The translations under genes were made by a program, and so were the position numbers. From contig NZ_SMKZ01000029.1 of the NCBI RefSeq assembly GCF_004349065.1, positions 19,026 to 83,025 on the forward strand: 64,000 bases of DNA, in the 5' to 3' direction. The notes below the pieces were generated by a model. That model was not told the origin of the DNA. It made no database searches and saw only the letters and a list, made by a program, of their open reading frames with translations. The first letter of the stretch is position 1; each line of letters opens with the position of its first letter. Of the stretch, positions 1 to 9,334 are shown piece after piece. The stretch comes from Jiangella asiatica. Lineage in GTDB: Bacteria; Actinomycetota; Actinomycetes; Jiangellales; Jiangellaceae.

Positions 1-109
1 GATGCGCCGAGCGCTGCCGCCGGGCGTGCAGATGGCTCCCGGGCAGGTACCCGGGGGCGCGGCACCGGGCGAGCAGTCCGACGAGCGTGGCAGCGGCATG
101 TACCTGTGA
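1..109 (+). CDS. C-terminal end of an unidentified protein (partial, 5' end outside window)
   Basis: Frame 2 of the left edge is open from base 2 and ends with TGA at 107-109, giving a last stretch of about 35 residues rich in Gly, Pro and Ala that ends in GSGMYL. Third codon positions are almost all G or C, as in genuine genes of this window. The hydrophilic Gly/Pro tail resembles the cytoplasmic end of many actinobacterial proteins, but it carries no diagnostic motif, so no function can be given. The rest of the gene lies to the left of the window. Confidence 0.45.
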   Translation, partial: MRRALPPGVQMAPGQVPGGAAPGEQSDERGSGMYL

Positions 110-209
110 CCGTCGCACCGGGACCGGGCGCCGCGGCGTCCGACCCGGTCCGGTACGCCGTGCGGTAGCGCACAACGTGGCCGACCTGCGGGACGATCCC
201 TCGCGACGA

Positions 210-226
210 GCGGGACTGCGTCCCGC
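210..226. terminator. Short GC hairpin in the 110-333 gap
   Basis: A 7 bp perfect stem (GCGGGAC / GTCCCGC) with a 3-base loop follows the partial gene at the left edge. There is no T tract, so it is only a weak terminator candidate. I see nothing else in the 224 bases between the partial gene and the next gene. Confidence 0.3.
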
Positions 227-333
227 GGTCGCTGATGTGTGCGTGCGGCGTCGCGGCCTGGTCGAGCGGCTCGGCGGCGACGGCCGCGACGAGCCGGCTC
301 GACCCGGCCGACGACAGTGCGAGGAGGCCGGCC

Positions 334-789
334 TCAGGCGGTGGCGCGGGCGTGGCTCTCGATGACGCCGGCCAGCCGCGGCAGCGCCTCCTCGACGTGC
401 TTCTGGGCCTGCGGACGCAGCTTGCCGTAGACCTTCTTGATGCTGTCGCGCTGTGACGACGCGGCGCGGGCGTCGGTGACGCCCAGGAGGGCGTCGGCGA
501 CATCGGCACGCCGGCCCTCGAAGTAGTCGGCCAGGGAACCGCCGCCGGTGGCCTGGAAGTCGGCGTAGAACGGCTCGGCCCGCTCGACGAACGAGTCGAG
601 CATGCCGTCGATGGCGTCGGGGACGAAGCCGGCGTTGATCTTCTTCAAGACCGCGTAGCCACCCTTGACCGCCATGCCGGAGACGCCGCTCTTGTCGGAG
701 ACCTCGGCGTCGACGAGCTGGTGGAGGTCCTTGACGACGGCCGGCCGGCGGCTCGGGTCGAGCAGGATCTCGCGAAGAGTGTCAGCCAT
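334..789 (-). CDS. DUF6918 family protein
   Basis: Small acidic soluble protein of 151 residues, starting MADTLREILLDPSRRPAVV. I recognise the actinobacterial DUF6918 family (opening MADTL, then a conserved VVxDLxxLVDxEV segment and an alternating GYxxLKKI helix). The family has no assigned biochemical role. The ATG at 789 is chosen because an AAGGG motif lies about 8 bases upstream; an in-frame ATG five codons earlier lacks such a site. There is no signal peptide or membrane segment. It is transcribed alone, away from a repeat-rich 267-base gap. Confidence 0.75.
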   Translation of the reverse strand: MADTLREILLDPSRRPAVVKDLHQLVDAEVSDKSGVSGMAVKGGYAVLKKINAGFVPDAIDGMLDSFVERAEPFYADFQATGGGSLADYFEGRRADVADALLGVTDARAASSQRDSIKKVYGKLRPQAQKHVEEALPRLAGVIESHARATA

Positions 790-810
790 GTGGGTGCCCT
801 TCAACTATCG

Positions 811-840
811 AAATGATCATGTGTCGCGTGCCGTGCTCCG
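811..840. repeat. Degenerate fragment of the ~88 bp palindromic repeat (copy A)
   Basis: The sequence begins AAATGATCA and continues TGTGTCGCGTGCCGTGCT. This matches the left arm of the repeat family if about 17 internal bases (CGTTCAGCACGAAATCA in intact copies) have been lost. It lies just upstream of the DUF6918 gene. The match is partial and is reported only because a clear copy sits 170 bases away. Confidence 0.35.
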
Positions 841-872
841 CCACTGTAGAACACCAAGATCGACGGAACGAA

Positions 873-892
873 AAGCGGCATTGATGCCGCTT
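873..892 (-). terminator. Rho-independent-type terminator after the serS-HAD operon
   Basis: A perfect 9 bp stem (AAGCGGCAT / ATGCCGCTT) with a 2-base centre. On the minus strand the stem is followed by TTTT, the order expected of an intrinsic terminator for the leftward serS-HAD transcription unit that ends at 1057. Confidence 0.6.
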
Positions 893-987
893 CCGCGGTG
901 CAGTCTACGGGCGGTCCCTGAGAAACCGCCTGGCCGGCCGTCACGGGTGCCGCTGGAGCGCTGACCGGCATGCGTTCGGCGGTCCAC

Positions 988-1061
988 CACCAGGCTTTCC
1001 CGTGCGTCACCATGCTTGCGGGCACGGTGCAACACGAGATCTCGTGCTGAACGTGATCATT
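988..1061. repeat. ~88 bp palindromic repeat, copy B (left arm degraded)
   Basis: The right arm is intact: GTGCTGAACGTGATCATT at 1044-1061. The central CACCATGCTTGC ... GCACGGTGC palindrome is still visible, while the left arm is eroded. The TGA stop codon of the HAD gene (1057-1059) lies inside the terminal TGATCA of the element, so the element forms the very end of that gene. Confidence 0.7.
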
Positions 1062-1872
1062 CCGTCGTGGCGAAGTGGGTATCCAGCAGGGCTGCGAGGC
1101 CGCTGCCCTCGACGTCGCCGCAGACCTGGTCGGCGATCGCCTTGACGTCGTCCGGCGCCTGGCCCATCGCCACCCCGAGCCGGGCCCAGCGCAGCATCTC
1201 GACATCGTTGTGGCCGTCGCCGACCGCCATGGCGTCCGCGGCGGTCAGGCCCAGCCGCTCGGCCACCCGGCTCAGCCCGGAGGCCTTCGAGACGCCCTCG
1301 GGCATGATGTCCAGCCACGCGGTGTAGCCGATGGCGTAGTCGACACTGGGCAGGCCGGAATCGCGGGCGATCTCGCGCAGCCGCTCGCGGTCGCCATTGG
1401 GCCAGCGCACGACCAGGCGTGTGACCGGCCGCGCGATCAGGTCGTCGTGCTTGACGACGACGACGTCGCCGTCCAGGTCACCGGCCGGGAACTCACCGGT
1501 CACGCGGTACCCGCGGCCCAGTTCCTCGACCGCCAGGACGGCGTCCGGGATCTGCTCGGCGAAGTACCGCACCGGGTCGCCGGCGTCGAAGGTCACGACA
1601 TCGGAGGGCGTGCGGGTGGCGACGTCGACCACCACCGCGCCGTTGGAGCAGACGGCGTAGCCCTCCTCGAGCCCGAGCGGATCGAACAACGACACCGTCG
1701 AGTGCATGGACCGTCCGGTCGCGATGACGACGTGGGCACCGGAGTCACGCACCCGGCGGACCGCGTCGATCACCGCGGCCCGCGGCGGGTCGTGGAACTC
1801 CTCGTACGTGACCAGCGTGCCGTCGACGTCCAGCGCGACGAGCCCGGGACGCCACCCGTCGCGGGCCGTCAC
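1057..1872 (-). CDS. HAD-superfamily (Cof-type) phosphatase
   Basis: Predicted cytosolic sugar-phosphate or nucleotide phosphatase of the HAD superfamily, Cof/type IIB cap subclass, 271 residues. Visible motifs: DVDGT (nucleophile Asp15 and acid/base Asp17), motif II IATGR near residue 50, motif III Lys196 in GVSKASG, and motif IV GDGHND at 218-223. The cap lies between motifs II and III. The GTG start overlaps the serS stop (GTGA), which fixes the start and implies translational coupling with serS. The substrate cannot be told from sequence. The stop codon lies inside a copy of the palindromic repeat. Confidence 0.85.
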   Translation of the reverse strand: MTARDGWRPGLVALDVDGTLVTYEEFHDPPRAAVIDAVRRVRDSGAHVVIATGRSMHSTVSLFDPLGLEEGYAVCSNGAVVVDVATRTPSDVVTFDAGDPVRYFAEQIPDAVLAVEELGRGYRVTGEFPAGDLDGDVVVVKHDDLIARPVTRLVVRWPNGDRERLREIARDSGLPSVDYAIGYTAWLDIMPEGVSKASGLSRVAERLGLTAADAMAVGDGHNDVEMLRWARLGVAMGQAPDDVKAIADQVCGDVEGSGLAALLDTHFATTE

Positions 1873-3131
1873 CTCGTGACCGGTTCCAGGACCTCGCGGC
1901 CGCCGAGGTAGGCACGCAGTGCCTCCGGTACTCGCACCGAGCCGTCGGGCAGCTGGTGGTTCTCGAGGATCGCCACGATCCACCGGGTGGTGCCGAGCGT
2001 GCCGTTGAGCGTGGCGACCGGCCGCGTGCCGCCGTCGGCGCGCTCGCGCACGCCCAGCCGGCGGGCCTGGAAGGTCGTGCAGTTGGACGTGGACGTCAGC
2101 TCGAGCCAGCGTGACTGAGACGGCAGCCAGGCCTCGCAGTCGAACTTGCGCGCGGCACTTGAACCGAGGTCGCCCGCGGCGACATCGATGACCCGGTACG
2201 GTACCTCGATGGCGGCCAACATCTGCTCCTCCCAGCCCAGCAGGCGCGCGTGCTCGTCGACTGCGTCCTCCTGACGGCAGTAGGAGAACATTTCCACCTT
2301 CTGGAACTGGTGAACGCGGATGATCCCGCGGGTGTCCTTTCCGTAAGAACCTGCCTCGCGCCGGTAGCAGGCCGACCAGCCGGCGTAGCGCAACGGCCCG
2401 TCGGACAGGTCGACGATCTCGTCGGCGTGGTAGCCGGCCAGCGGCACCTCGCTGGTGCCGACCAAGTAGAGGTCGTCCGCCTCGAGACGGTAGACCTCGT
2501 CGGCGTGCGCGCCGAGGAAGCCGGTGCCGCGCATGACCTCCGGGCGCACCAGCGTTGGCGTGATCACCGGCGTGAACCCGGCCTCGACCGCCGTGCTCAG
2601 GGCGAGGTTGAGGATGCCGAGCTCGAGCTGCGCGCCGACACCGGTCAGGAAGTAGAACCGGGCACCGGACACCTTGGCGCCGCGCTCGGTGTCGATGGCT
2701 CGCAGCCCTTCACCCAGCTCCAGGTGGTCGCGCACCGTGTTCAGCGCGGGCTTGCCGCCGACCTCGCGCAGCACCACGTAGTCGTCCTCGCCGCCGGCGG
2801 GCACGCCGTCGAGCACGATGTTGGACGGCACCAGGGACAGCTCGTCGAGCCGCTGCTGCACCTCGGCGGCCGCGGCCTCGGCGGCCTTGACGGCCGCGGA
2901 CAGCTCGCGGGTCTTGGCCAGCAGTGCCTGCTTCTCGTCACCGGAGGCCTGCGGGATCAGCTTGCCTAGGCTCTTCTGCTCCGCGCGCAGCCGCTCGAAC
3001 TCGCTCAGCGAGGAGCGCCGGGACTCGTCGGCGGCGAGCAGCTGGTCGACGACGTCGACGCTTTCGCCGCGGGCGCGTTGCGAGGCACGGACACGGTCGG
3101 GATCCTCACGGATCTGGCGCAGATCTAGCAC
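1869..3131 (-). CDS. serS: Seryl-tRNA synthetase
   Basis: Class II aminoacyl-tRNA synthetase that charges tRNA-Ser, 420 residues, the usual bacterial length. The N-terminal long antiparallel coiled coil (about residues 28-105) is Ala/Glu/Lys-rich. The catalytic core shows motif 2 ([15 protein letters not shown] followed by [10 protein letters not shown]) and motif 3 near the C-terminus ([20 protein letters not shown]). The GTG at 3131 gives the canonical start (V)[10 protein letters not shown]. No Shine-Dalgarno is present, but TACCCT lies 7 bases upstream, the pattern of a leaderless mRNA. The gene is coupled to the downstream HAD gene by a 4-base overlap. Confidence 0.95.
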   Translation of the reverse strand: MLDLRQIREDPDRVRASQRARGESVDVVDQLLAADESRRSSLSEFERLRAEQKSLGKLIPQASGDEKQALLAKTRELSAAVKAAEAAAAEVQQRLDELSLVPSNIVLDGVPAGGEDDYVVLREVGGKPALNTVRDHLELGEGLRAIDTERGAKVSGARFYFLTGVGAQLELGILNLALSTAVEAGFTPVITPTLVRPEVMRGTGFLGAHADEVYRLEADDLYLVGTSEVPLAGYHADEIVDLSDGPLRYAGWSACYRREAGSYGKDTRGIIRVHQFQKVEMFSYCRQEDAVDEHARLLGWEEQMLAAIEVPYRVIDVAAGDLGSSAARKFDCEAWLPSQSRWLELTSTSNCTTFQARRLGVRERADGGTRPVATLNGTLGTTRWIVAILENHQLPDGSVRVPEALRAYLGGREVLEPVTR

Positions 3132-3336
3132 GCTGAAGAGGGTATCCGCCCGGCCTGGTGGGATGCCCACCGGTTATTCGCCACGACCAGGCGTCTACGC
3201 GCATCACCAGTCATCTCGGTCGTCAGGTCGAGCAAGCACCACGCACGGCAACTGTCACCTTCGCCACGCACCGGTGACGAGAGGAAGCCACTGACCCGCG
3301 TCCCATCACCGGTCCTGCCCGCCCCTACTCGGGGCT

Positions 3337-3381
3337 GCAAGCATGGTGCAACACGTGATTTCGTGCTGAACGTGATCATTT
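3337..3381. repeat. ~88 bp palindromic repeat, copy C (right half only)
   Basis: An intact right half: GCAAGCATGGTGCAACACGT at 3337 running to GTGCTGAACGTGATCATTT at 3381. No left arm is recognisable upstream. It lies in the serS-pheA gap. Confidence 0.8.
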
Positions 3382-3661
3382 TGGGCTCTTCCGTTGCATC
3401 CGTGGGTGGGTGCGGTTCGGGATCGCGATGCCGTTGCGGACAAGTGGCGGCCCGGCCGGCCACGTCGAGGGCTCGGACGGCCCGGTTTGTGCCGGCGGGG
3501 TGCGTTAGAACCGGGGGCCCCGACGCCCAGCGGTGCGAAGGGGTGGCCCTCGGCGAGTTGTCGCACCCGGCTGGAACGACGCGGGATCGCGGTACCGGGT
3601 GCGGCACCGCTGCCCCTCTCCGCCGCCAGGTCAACGGCAGCGATCTACGCCGCGGGCCTCG
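3382..3661. other. Non-coding gap between repeat copies C and D
   Basis: 280 GC-rich bases between two copies of the palindromic repeat. Short open frames exist on both strands, but none has a start with a ribosome site, a recognisable protein or consistent GC3 bias. I see no gene. It may be remnant DNA or plain spacer. The gap between serS and copy C (3132-3336) holds only the presumed serS promoter. Confidence 0.4.
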
Positions 3662-3749
3662 GAATGATCACGTTCAGCAGGATCCCCCGAGCCTCACCAT
3701 GATTGCGAGCATGGTGTGACACGTGATTTCGTGCTGAACGTGATCATTC
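3662..3749. repeat. ~88 bp palindromic repeat, copy D (full length)
   Basis: Full element with perfect 18 bp terminal inverted repeats: GAATGATCACGTTCAGCA at 3662-3679 and its complement at 3732-3749. The centre is CACCATGATTGCGAGCATGGTG, itself a palindrome with one mismatch pair. The inner part of the left arm has diverged. Confidence 0.9.
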
Positions 3750-3797
3750 GGGGGCACGCGCGCGCCATGGAAGCAGCAGAAGATCCTCGTTTGGAGG

Positions 3798-4733
3798 TCA
3801 GCCGCGGAGCTCGTCCAGCCAGGTGGCGGCGTCGGCGAAGTCGGCGTTGGACGTGCCAGGCAGGACCGGCGGCCGGACGCCGTCGGCGCGCGGATAGGAG
3901 CCGAGGAAGCGGACCGTGCCGCAGACCCGCTTGAGGCCCATCATCGCCTCGCCGACCCGGGCGTCGGCGACATGCCCCTCGACGTCGATGGCGAAGCAGT
4001 AGCGGCCCATGCCGTTGCCGGTGGGCCGGGACTCGATGCGGGTGAGGTTGACGCCCCGGGTGGCGAACTGCTCGAGGATCTCCAGCAGTGCCCCGGGGTG
4101 GTCGTCGCGGATGAAGGCGACCAGCGTGGTCTTGTCCGAACCCGTGGGCCGGCCCGGCCTTCCCGGCTGCGTGACCAACACGAAGCGGGTGAGTGCGTCG
4201 GAGTCCTCGCCGATGTCGCTGGCCAGGGCCGTGAGCCCGTAGCGCTCGCGGGCGAGCGGCGCGGCGATGGCGGCGTCGTAGGGCGCGCCGTCGGGCCCGG
4301 GCGTGGTGGTGGCGACGGCGGCCGCGGCGGCCGCGGTGGACGGCCCCAGCGAGATGGTGGCCTCGGGCAGCTTGGCGCTGACCCACGCCCGGCACTGCGC
4401 CTCGGCGACCGGGTGAGTGACGATGCGACGGACGTCGGCGAGGTCGGTGCCGGGCCGCGCCAGCAGCGTGAACGTCACCGGCAGCAAAACCTCGGCGGTG
4501 ATGGTGAGCGGCTCACCGCGGATCAGCTCGTCGAGTGTGGCGTTGACCGAACCCTCGACCGAGTTCTCGACCGGGACGACGGCACCGGCCATGTCGCCGG
4601 CTCGGACGGCGTTGATGGCGGCATGTACCGTGGGGAAGGGCTCGAGCGTCGCGCCGGCCAGGGTTGGGAAGCGCAGCGCGGCGGCCTCGGTGAACGTCGC
4701 CTCCGGTCCGAGGTAGGCGTAACGGTTGGTCAT
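3798..4733 (-). CDS. pheA: Prephenate dehydratase
   Basis: Converts prephenate to phenylpyruvate in phenylalanine synthesis, 311 residues, a monofunctional dehydratase without a chorismate mutase domain. The N-terminal catalytic domain starts YAYLGPEATFTEAA and contains the conserved TRF triad (in DALTRFVLV). The C-terminal ACT domain carries the phenylalanine-binding ESRP motif (in LTRIESRPTGN). The ATG has no Shine-Dalgarno but TAGGCT sits exactly 6 bases upstream, indicating a leaderless transcript. The gene is divergent from the membrane protein gene at 4818. Confidence 0.95.
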   Translation of the reverse strand: MTNRYAYLGPEATFTEAAALRFPTLAGATLEPFPTVHAAINAVRAGDMAGAVVPVENSVEGSVNATLDELIRGEPLTITAEVLLPVTFTLLARPGTDLADVRRIVTHPVAEAQCRAWVSAKLPEATISLGPSTAAAAAAVATTTPGPDGAPYDAAIAAPLARERYGLTALASDIGEDSDALTRFVLVTQPGRPGRPTGSDKTTLVAFIRDDHPGALLEILEQFATRGVNLTRIESRPTGNGMGRYCFAIDVEGHVADARVGEAMMGLKRVCGTVRFLGSYPRADGVRPPVLPGTSNADFADAATWLDELRG

Positions 4734-4817
4734 TCCAGCAGCCTAGTGTGTCGACCTGGCCACAATTGGCAGCGTCGCCACTTGCCGACCCGGCCAGTGC
4801 GGATACGGTCAACCTTG

Positions 4818-7172
4818 ATGGATGCGGATCGGAGCGGTCGTCCCAGCACGCCACCCGGCGCCACCCGGCGCGGGCGGCGCGCGGCTCGGGCTCGCCTGAT
4901 CACGACGGTCCTCGCCGGGGTCGCCGCCCCACTGATGCTCACGGCGGCCGCACCGGTCGCCTCGGCCGCGGACTCCACGCCCGCCGGCGCCACGCCACCG
5001 GCCACCCCGGCGGAGTCCACGCCGGCCGCCGTCGTCGACCAGCCGAACGTCGTCCTCCTCGGCATCGCGGGACTGGCCTGGCCGGACGTCACCGCCGAGG
5101 ACACACCCACCCTGTACGAGATGGCAGGCTCCGCCGCCGCCGGCTCGCTCACCGTCCGCACGGTCCGCTCCCGCACCTGCGTGGTCGACGGCTGGCTGTC
5201 GGTCAGCTCCGGCCGGCGTGCCACCGATGTCTACGACACCGACGCCGACGACGAGAACGACCGCTTCTGCCGCCAGGTGCCCGAGCCGTCGCCGGACGGC
5301 ACCGGCGGCGCCGTCGTGCCCGGCTGGGAGGCGCTGGTCCAGCAGCAGGAGGACAACTCCTACAACGCCGAGATCGGCCTGGTCGGCGACCGCCTGGCCG
5401 AGGCGGGGGTCTGCGCCACTGCCGTCGGGCCGGGCGCCGCGATGGCGCTGGCCGACTCCACCGGCCGGGTCGCCTCGTATCAGCCCTTCTCCGGCGAGAT
5501 CGACCAGCAACTGCTGAGCCGGTGCCCGGTCACAGTGATCGACCTCGGCGGCCTGCCGTCTCCCGCACCGGCCGGCAGCGACGACCTGACCGAAGAGGCC
5601 GCGCTGGAGACCCGCCGGCAGGTGACCGCCGGCATCGACCAGTTGGTCGCACGCATCCTCGACGAGCTGCCGCCGGACACCGCACTGCTGATCGCCGGGC
5701 TCTCCGACAGCGCGGCCACCTCCGTGCCCCTGCCCGACCAGCCGACGCCGATCCCCCCGGCCGGGCTCCGGGCCGCGTTCGCCACCGGGCCGGTGGCCGA
5801 CGGTGACGACACCTTCGGCGGGCGGTGGCTGACGTCGTCGTCGACGCTGTGGCCCGGGCTGGTGCAGCTGACCGACATCGCGCCCACGCTGCTCACCTAC
5901 GCGGGGGTGGAGGATCCGGCCCGCGACGTCGCCGGACGGCACTGGCGTCCGGCCGGCGAGCACGCGGCGACGTCCGCGGCCACGGTGGCGGAGCTGACCG
6001 GCGTCGACCAGGCCGCCCAGATCTATCGCGTCCAGTCCGGGCCGTTCTTCCAGGTGCTGGGCATCGTGCAGGTGATCGTGTTCGCCGCCGCGGTGCTGGC
6101 GCTGCGCCGCCGCTCCTCGTACGGCTCGATCGTGCTGCGCGTGGTGCAGGTGGTCGCGGTGACCGCGGCCGCCGCGCCGGTGGCGTCCTACCTGGCCAAC
6201 ATCACCCGGTGGTGGCGCTACGACAACCCGAACGTCGTGCTGTGGACGTCCATCGTCGTGTCCACCGTGGCGCTGACCGTCGTGGCGCTGGCTGGTCCGT
6301 GGCGCAAGCGCGCCTACGGCCCGCCGGGTGTCGTCGCCGGCGTGACGGCCACCGTGCTGGCCGTCGACGTGGCGAGCGGGTCGAGCCTGCAGCAGTCCAG
6401 CCTGCTCGGGCTGTCGCCCCTGGTGGCCGGGCGCTTCTACGGATTCGGCAACATCCCGTTCGCCATCTTCGTGGTGGCGAGCCTTGTCGCGGCGGCGGCG
6501 CTTGGCCAGTTCCTCATCGACCGCGGGCGCTCGCGCCGCTATGCCGCCACCGCGGTCGGCGTGGTCGGCCTGATCGCGGTTGTGGTCGACGGGGCGCCGC
6601 AGGCCGGCGCCGACGTCGGCGGCATCCTGGCCGCCATCCCCGGCTTCGCGGTGCTGGTCCTGGGGACCCTCGGCGCCCGCGTCACCGTGCCGCGGGTGGT
6701 GCTTGCCGGCGTGGGCGCGACGGTGCTGTTCGGGCTGTTCGCGTTCCTCGACTGGCTGCGCCCGGCCGGCTCGCGCACGCACTTCGGCGGGTTCTTCGAC
6801 GACCTGCTCTCGGGCGAGGCGCTGACCGTCATCCTGCGCAAGGCCGAGGCGTCCATCGGCACGCTGGAGCGCTGGCCCATCTACGGCTGGCTGGTCCCGT
6901 TGGCGTACTTGCTCATCCTGTGGCTGACCCGCCGCGACGGCGCGGCCGCGATGGCCGAGACCGTGCGGCAGTGGTCGCTGATGCGCTACCTGGTGTGGGC
7001 GTCGCTGCTCACCGGGGCGGCGGGGTTCGCGGCCAACGACTCCGGCATCATCGTGCCGGCGCTGCTGCTGACGGTGGGCGTGCCGCTGGGAGTCGCGGCG
7101 GTCGCCGCAGCCCAGCGGCTGGCACCGGCGAAGCTGGTGGACGACGCGGAGCTGGTTGCACCGTCTCGTTGA
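4818..7172 (+). CDS. Exported alkaline-phosphatase-fold domain fused to a polytopic membrane domain
   Basis: 784 residues. An Arg-rich N-terminus is followed by a hydrophobic signal segment with likely cleavage after ASA (residue 50) and a Pro/Thr-rich linker. Residues about 75-395 resemble the alkaline phosphatase/sulfatase fold (VVLLGIAGLAW, a Ser/Thr-rich site TVRSRTCVVDGWLSVSSG, then LLIAGLSD and a late TDIAPTLLTYAG segment). From about residue 410 to 770 there are roughly 10-12 hydrophobic segments. The role is unknown; it could process an envelope phospho-substrate. The ATG at 4818 has TACGGT 8 bases upstream and no Shine-Dalgarno. The adjacent GT2 gene and pheA are on the other strand. 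Metal ligands were not verified. Confidence 0.7.
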   Translation: MDADRSGRPSTPPGATRRGRRAARARLITTVLAGVAAPLMLTAAAPVASAADSTPAGATPPATPAESTPAAVVDQPNVVLLGIAGLAWPDVTAEDTPTLYEMAGSAAAGSLTVRTVRSRTCVVDGWLSVSSGRRATDVYDTDADDENDRFCRQVPEPSPDGTGGAVVPGWEALVQQQEDNSYNAEIGLVGDRLAEAGVCATAVGPGAAMALADSTGRVASYQPFSGEIDQQLLSRCPVTVIDLGGLPSPAPAGSDDLTEEAALETRRQVTAGIDQLVARILDELPPDTALLIAGLSDSAATSVPLPDQPTPIPPAGLRAAFATGPVADGDDTFGGRWLTSSSTLWPGLVQLTDIAPTLLTYAGVEDPARDVAGRHWRPAGEHAATSAATVAELTGVDQAAQIYRVQSGPFFQVLGIVQVIVFAAAVLALRRRSSYGSIVLRVVQVVAVTAAAAPVASYLANITRWWRYDNPNVVLWTSIVVSTVALTVVALAGPWRKRAYGPPGVVAGVTATVLAVDVASGSSLQQSSLLGLSPLVAGRFYGFGNIPFAIFVVASLVAAAALGQFLIDRGRSRRYAATAVGVVGLIAVVVDGAPQAGADVGGILAAIPGFAVLVLGTLGARVTVPRVVLAGVGATVLFGLFAFLDWLRPAGSRTHFGGFFDDLLSGEALTVILRKAEASIGTLERWPIYGWLVPLAYLLILWLTRRDGAAAMAETVRQWSLMRYLVWASLLTGAAGFAANDSGIIVPALLLTVGVPLGVAAVAAAQRLAPAKLVDDAELVAPSR

Positions 7173-7189
7173 TGCTCGTGGGGCGGGGG

Positions 7190-7945
7190 TCAGCGGGTAC
7201 GGAACCGCGCCGGCGCCGACGGGCGGACGCCGCGGGTCAGCAGTGCCCGCATGACGTGCGCGTACTGCTTGCCGCGGTGCACCTGGGCCTTGAGGTCGGT
7301 GCCGGTGACGCGGTGGTGGAACTCCACCTCCACCTCGACCACCCGGAAGCCCTGTCGCAGCAGGTCGATGGTGAGGCCGGTCTCGACGCCGAACCCCTGC
7401 GCCAGCGGCAGCGCCGCCTCGAAGGCCGCCCGGGTCAGGCAGCGCTGACCGGACAGCGGCTGCGTGGCCGTCCAGCCGGTGGCCCGCTCGATGCCGGTGC
7501 GGGCGAGGTCGACCACCAGGCCGCGGCCGCCGCCGGACGTGCGCTGGGTCGGCAGGATGCCAATGGTCATGTCGGCTTCGTCGGCCAGGACCGGGTCGAC
7601 CAACGGACGCGCGTTCGCCGCGGTCGCCTCCAGGTCGGCATCCAGGAACAGCAGCGCCCGCGGCGCGGTGCGCGACGCCTCGCGGGACTCGATGGCGTTC
7701 AACGCGGTGGCGCCGGTCTCCATCGCCGCGGCCTTGCCCCGGTTGCGGGCGTGCCCGACCACGACAGCGCCGGCGGCGGTCGCCGTCGCCGTCGTCCGGT
7801 CGGTGGAGCCGTCGTCGACGACGATGACCACGTCGACACCCGGAATGCCGCGGGTTGCCTCGACCGTGGCGGCGATCCGGTCCTGCTCGTCCTTGGCGGG
7901 GATGATCGCGGCGACACCCTCCACGAGGCGCTCCTGGTTCGTCAT
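7190..7945 (-). CDS. Family 2 glycosyltransferase
   Basis: Cytosolic GT-A fold glycosyltransferase, 251 residues. The N-terminus shows AAIIPAKDEQDRIAATV and VVIVVDDGSTDRT (nucleotide-sugar binding), followed by the DXD-type motif FLDADLEA. The C-terminal part has an acceptor region with LSGQRC, resembling dolichyl-phosphate-mannose or glucosyl-phosphoglycerate synthase-like enzymes. There is no membrane segment. The ATG is preceded by TAAGCT six bases upstream and lacks a Shine-Dalgarno (leaderless type). It converges on the membrane phosphatase-like gene with a 17-base gap. Donor and acceptor are not determinable. Confidence 0.8.
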   Translation of the reverse strand: MTNQERLVEGVAAIIPAKDEQDRIAATVEATRGIPGVDVVIVVDDGSTDRTTATATAAGAVVVGHARNRGKAAAMETGATALNAIESREASRTAPRALLFLDADLEATAANARPLVDPVLADEADMTIGILPTQRTSGGGRGLVVDLARTGIERATGWTATQPLSGQRCLTRAAFEAALPLAQGFGVETGLTIDLLRQGFRVVEVEVEFHHRVTGTDLKAQVHRGKQYAHVMRALLTRGVRPSAPARFRTR

Positions 7946-8025
7946 GCCGCCAGCTTAGAGACCGGCTGGCGGGTCGGTGCCCCGCACCGTCCAACCGCCC
8001 GGTGACCGCGTAGCCTCTGCTCTCG

Positions 8026-9234
8026 ATGACTGCGTCCAGACCGACCGTCGACGGCGCCGACTCCGAGGTGGGACGGCTGCGCTCCGTCCTGCTGCACCGA
8101 CCCGGGCCGGAGCTCAAGCGCCTCACCCCACGCAACAACGACAAGCTGCTGTTCGACGGCATCCCCTGGGTCGACCGAGCCCAGGACGAGCACGACGCGT
8201 TCGCCGACACCCTGCGCGCCCATGACGTCGAGGTCGTGTACCTGCGCGACCTGTTGGTGGACACGCTGGCGATCGACGAGGCCCGGCAGGCGTGCATCGA
8301 GTCGGTGGCGGCCGATCCGCGCCACGGCGACACTCTGCGGGCCGTCCTGCGCGCGGAGCTGGCCGGGCTGCATCCCGACGACCTCGCGCGGGTGCTGATC
8401 ACCGGGCTGGCCCACGAGGAGCTGCGCACGGGCCGCGGGCTGACCTACGGGCTCATGGAGCGGCACGACTTCGTCATCGACCCGCTGCCCAACCTGCTGT
8501 TCACCCGCGATTCCAGCGTATGGATCGGCGACCGTGTCGCCGTCACCAGCCTGGCCATGGCCGCGCGCCGCCGCGAGACCAGCCTCACGGCGGCCATCTA
8601 CCGCTACCACCCGCGCTTCGCCGGCGTCGGCACCGTCTACGGGCCGGAGCTGGAGAACCTCGAGGGCGGCGACGTCCTGCTGCTGGCGCCCGGGGTGGTG
8701 GCCGTGGGCACCGGCGAGCGGACCACTCCGGCCGGCGTCGAGCGCCTGGCCCGCAACATCCTGCGTCCCGGCCTGGCGCGCACCGTGCTGGCGGTCCCGA
8801 TCGCCCAGGACCGCGCCACCATGCACCTCGACACCGTCTGCACCATGGTCGACGAGGACTCCGTCGTCATGTACCCGAACGTCGCCGACGAGCTGACGGC
8901 AGTGGCGCTGCGATGGGCCGACGGCGACATCGTCATCGACGACGACCCAGCGCCGTTCGTCGAGGTCGCGGCGCGGGCCATGGGCATCGACGCGCTGCGG
9001 ACCATCGAGACCGGCCTCGACCCGGTGACCGCCGAGCGCGAACAGTGGGACGACGGCAACAACACGCTGGCCGTCGGCCCCCGGCTGGCGGTCGCGTACG
9101 AGCGGAACACCGAGACCAACGCCCGGCTGGAGGAGTCCGGCATCGAGGTGCTGCGCATCGCCGGCAGCGAGCTCGGCTCCGGCCGCGGCGGCCCCCGGTG
9201 CATGTCGTGCCCGCTTCGGCGCGACCCACTCTGA
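8026..9234 (+). CDS. arcA: Arginine deiminase
   Basis: Hydrolyses L-arginine to citrulline and ammonia, 402 residues, normal length. Family motifs are in order: [31 protein letters not shown], the guanidinium-site ENLEGGD, the catalytic His in [12 protein letters not shown], and the nucleophilic Cys near the C-terminus in [16 protein letters not shown] lies 9 bases upstream of the ATG and there is no good ribosome site. No ornithine carbamoyltransferase or carbamate kinase gene is adjacent, so this is a solitary arcA rather than a full arc operon. A strong terminator follows at 9335. Confidence 0.93.
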   Translation: MTASRPTVDGADSEVGRLRSVLLHRPGPELKRLTPRNNDKLLFDGIPWVDRAQDEHDAFADTLRAHDVEVVYLRDLLVDTLAIDEARQACIESVAADPRHGDTLRAVLRAELAGLHPDDLARVLITGLAHEELRTGRGLTYGLMERHDFVIDPLPNLLFTRDSSVWIGDRVAVTSLAMAARRRETSLTAAIYRYHPRFAGVGTVYGPELENLEGGDVLLLAPGVVAVGTGERTTPAGVERLARNILRPGLARTVLAVPIAQDRATMHLDTVCTMVDEDSVVMYPNVADELTAVALRWADGDIVIDDDPAPFVEVAARAMGIDALRTIETGLDPVTAEREQWDDGNNTLAVGPRLAVAYERNTETNARLEESGIEVLRIAGSELGSGRGGPRCMSCPLRRDPL

Positions 9235-9279
9235 CAAGGTCGCAGACCGGCCGAGACCTGGCCGTAACGGTATGAATAT

Positions 9280-9309
9280 GAAGAAGTTCTCATTCATTCG
9301 AACTTCTTC
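9280..9309. other. AT-rich perfect dyad downstream of arcA
   Basis: GAAGAAGTTC (9280-9289) and GAACTTCTTC (9300-9309) form a perfect 10 bp inverted repeat with a 10-base spacer. It is markedly AT-rich for this genome. It could be a regulator site, part of an RNA hairpin or a first arcA terminator; there is no T tract directly after it. Confidence 0.5.
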
Positions 9310-9334
9310 GCCCAGAACACGGTAGTCTGCATAG

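Noticed and set aside
3132..3336. Possible T-box leader upstream of serS
   Set aside because: serS appears leaderless and no T-box sequence or specifier hairpin was found.
3972..4817. Upstream extension of the membrane-protein frame through pheA
   Set aside because: It runs antisense through the whole pheA gene; the signal peptide begins only after the ATG at 4818.
4809..8429. Very long open frame (about 1200 codons) on the minus strand opposite the membrane protein and arcA
   Set aside because: Arg/Gly/Ala-rich translation with no domain, a mirror of high GC3 coding on the other strand, and it spans several well-supported genes.
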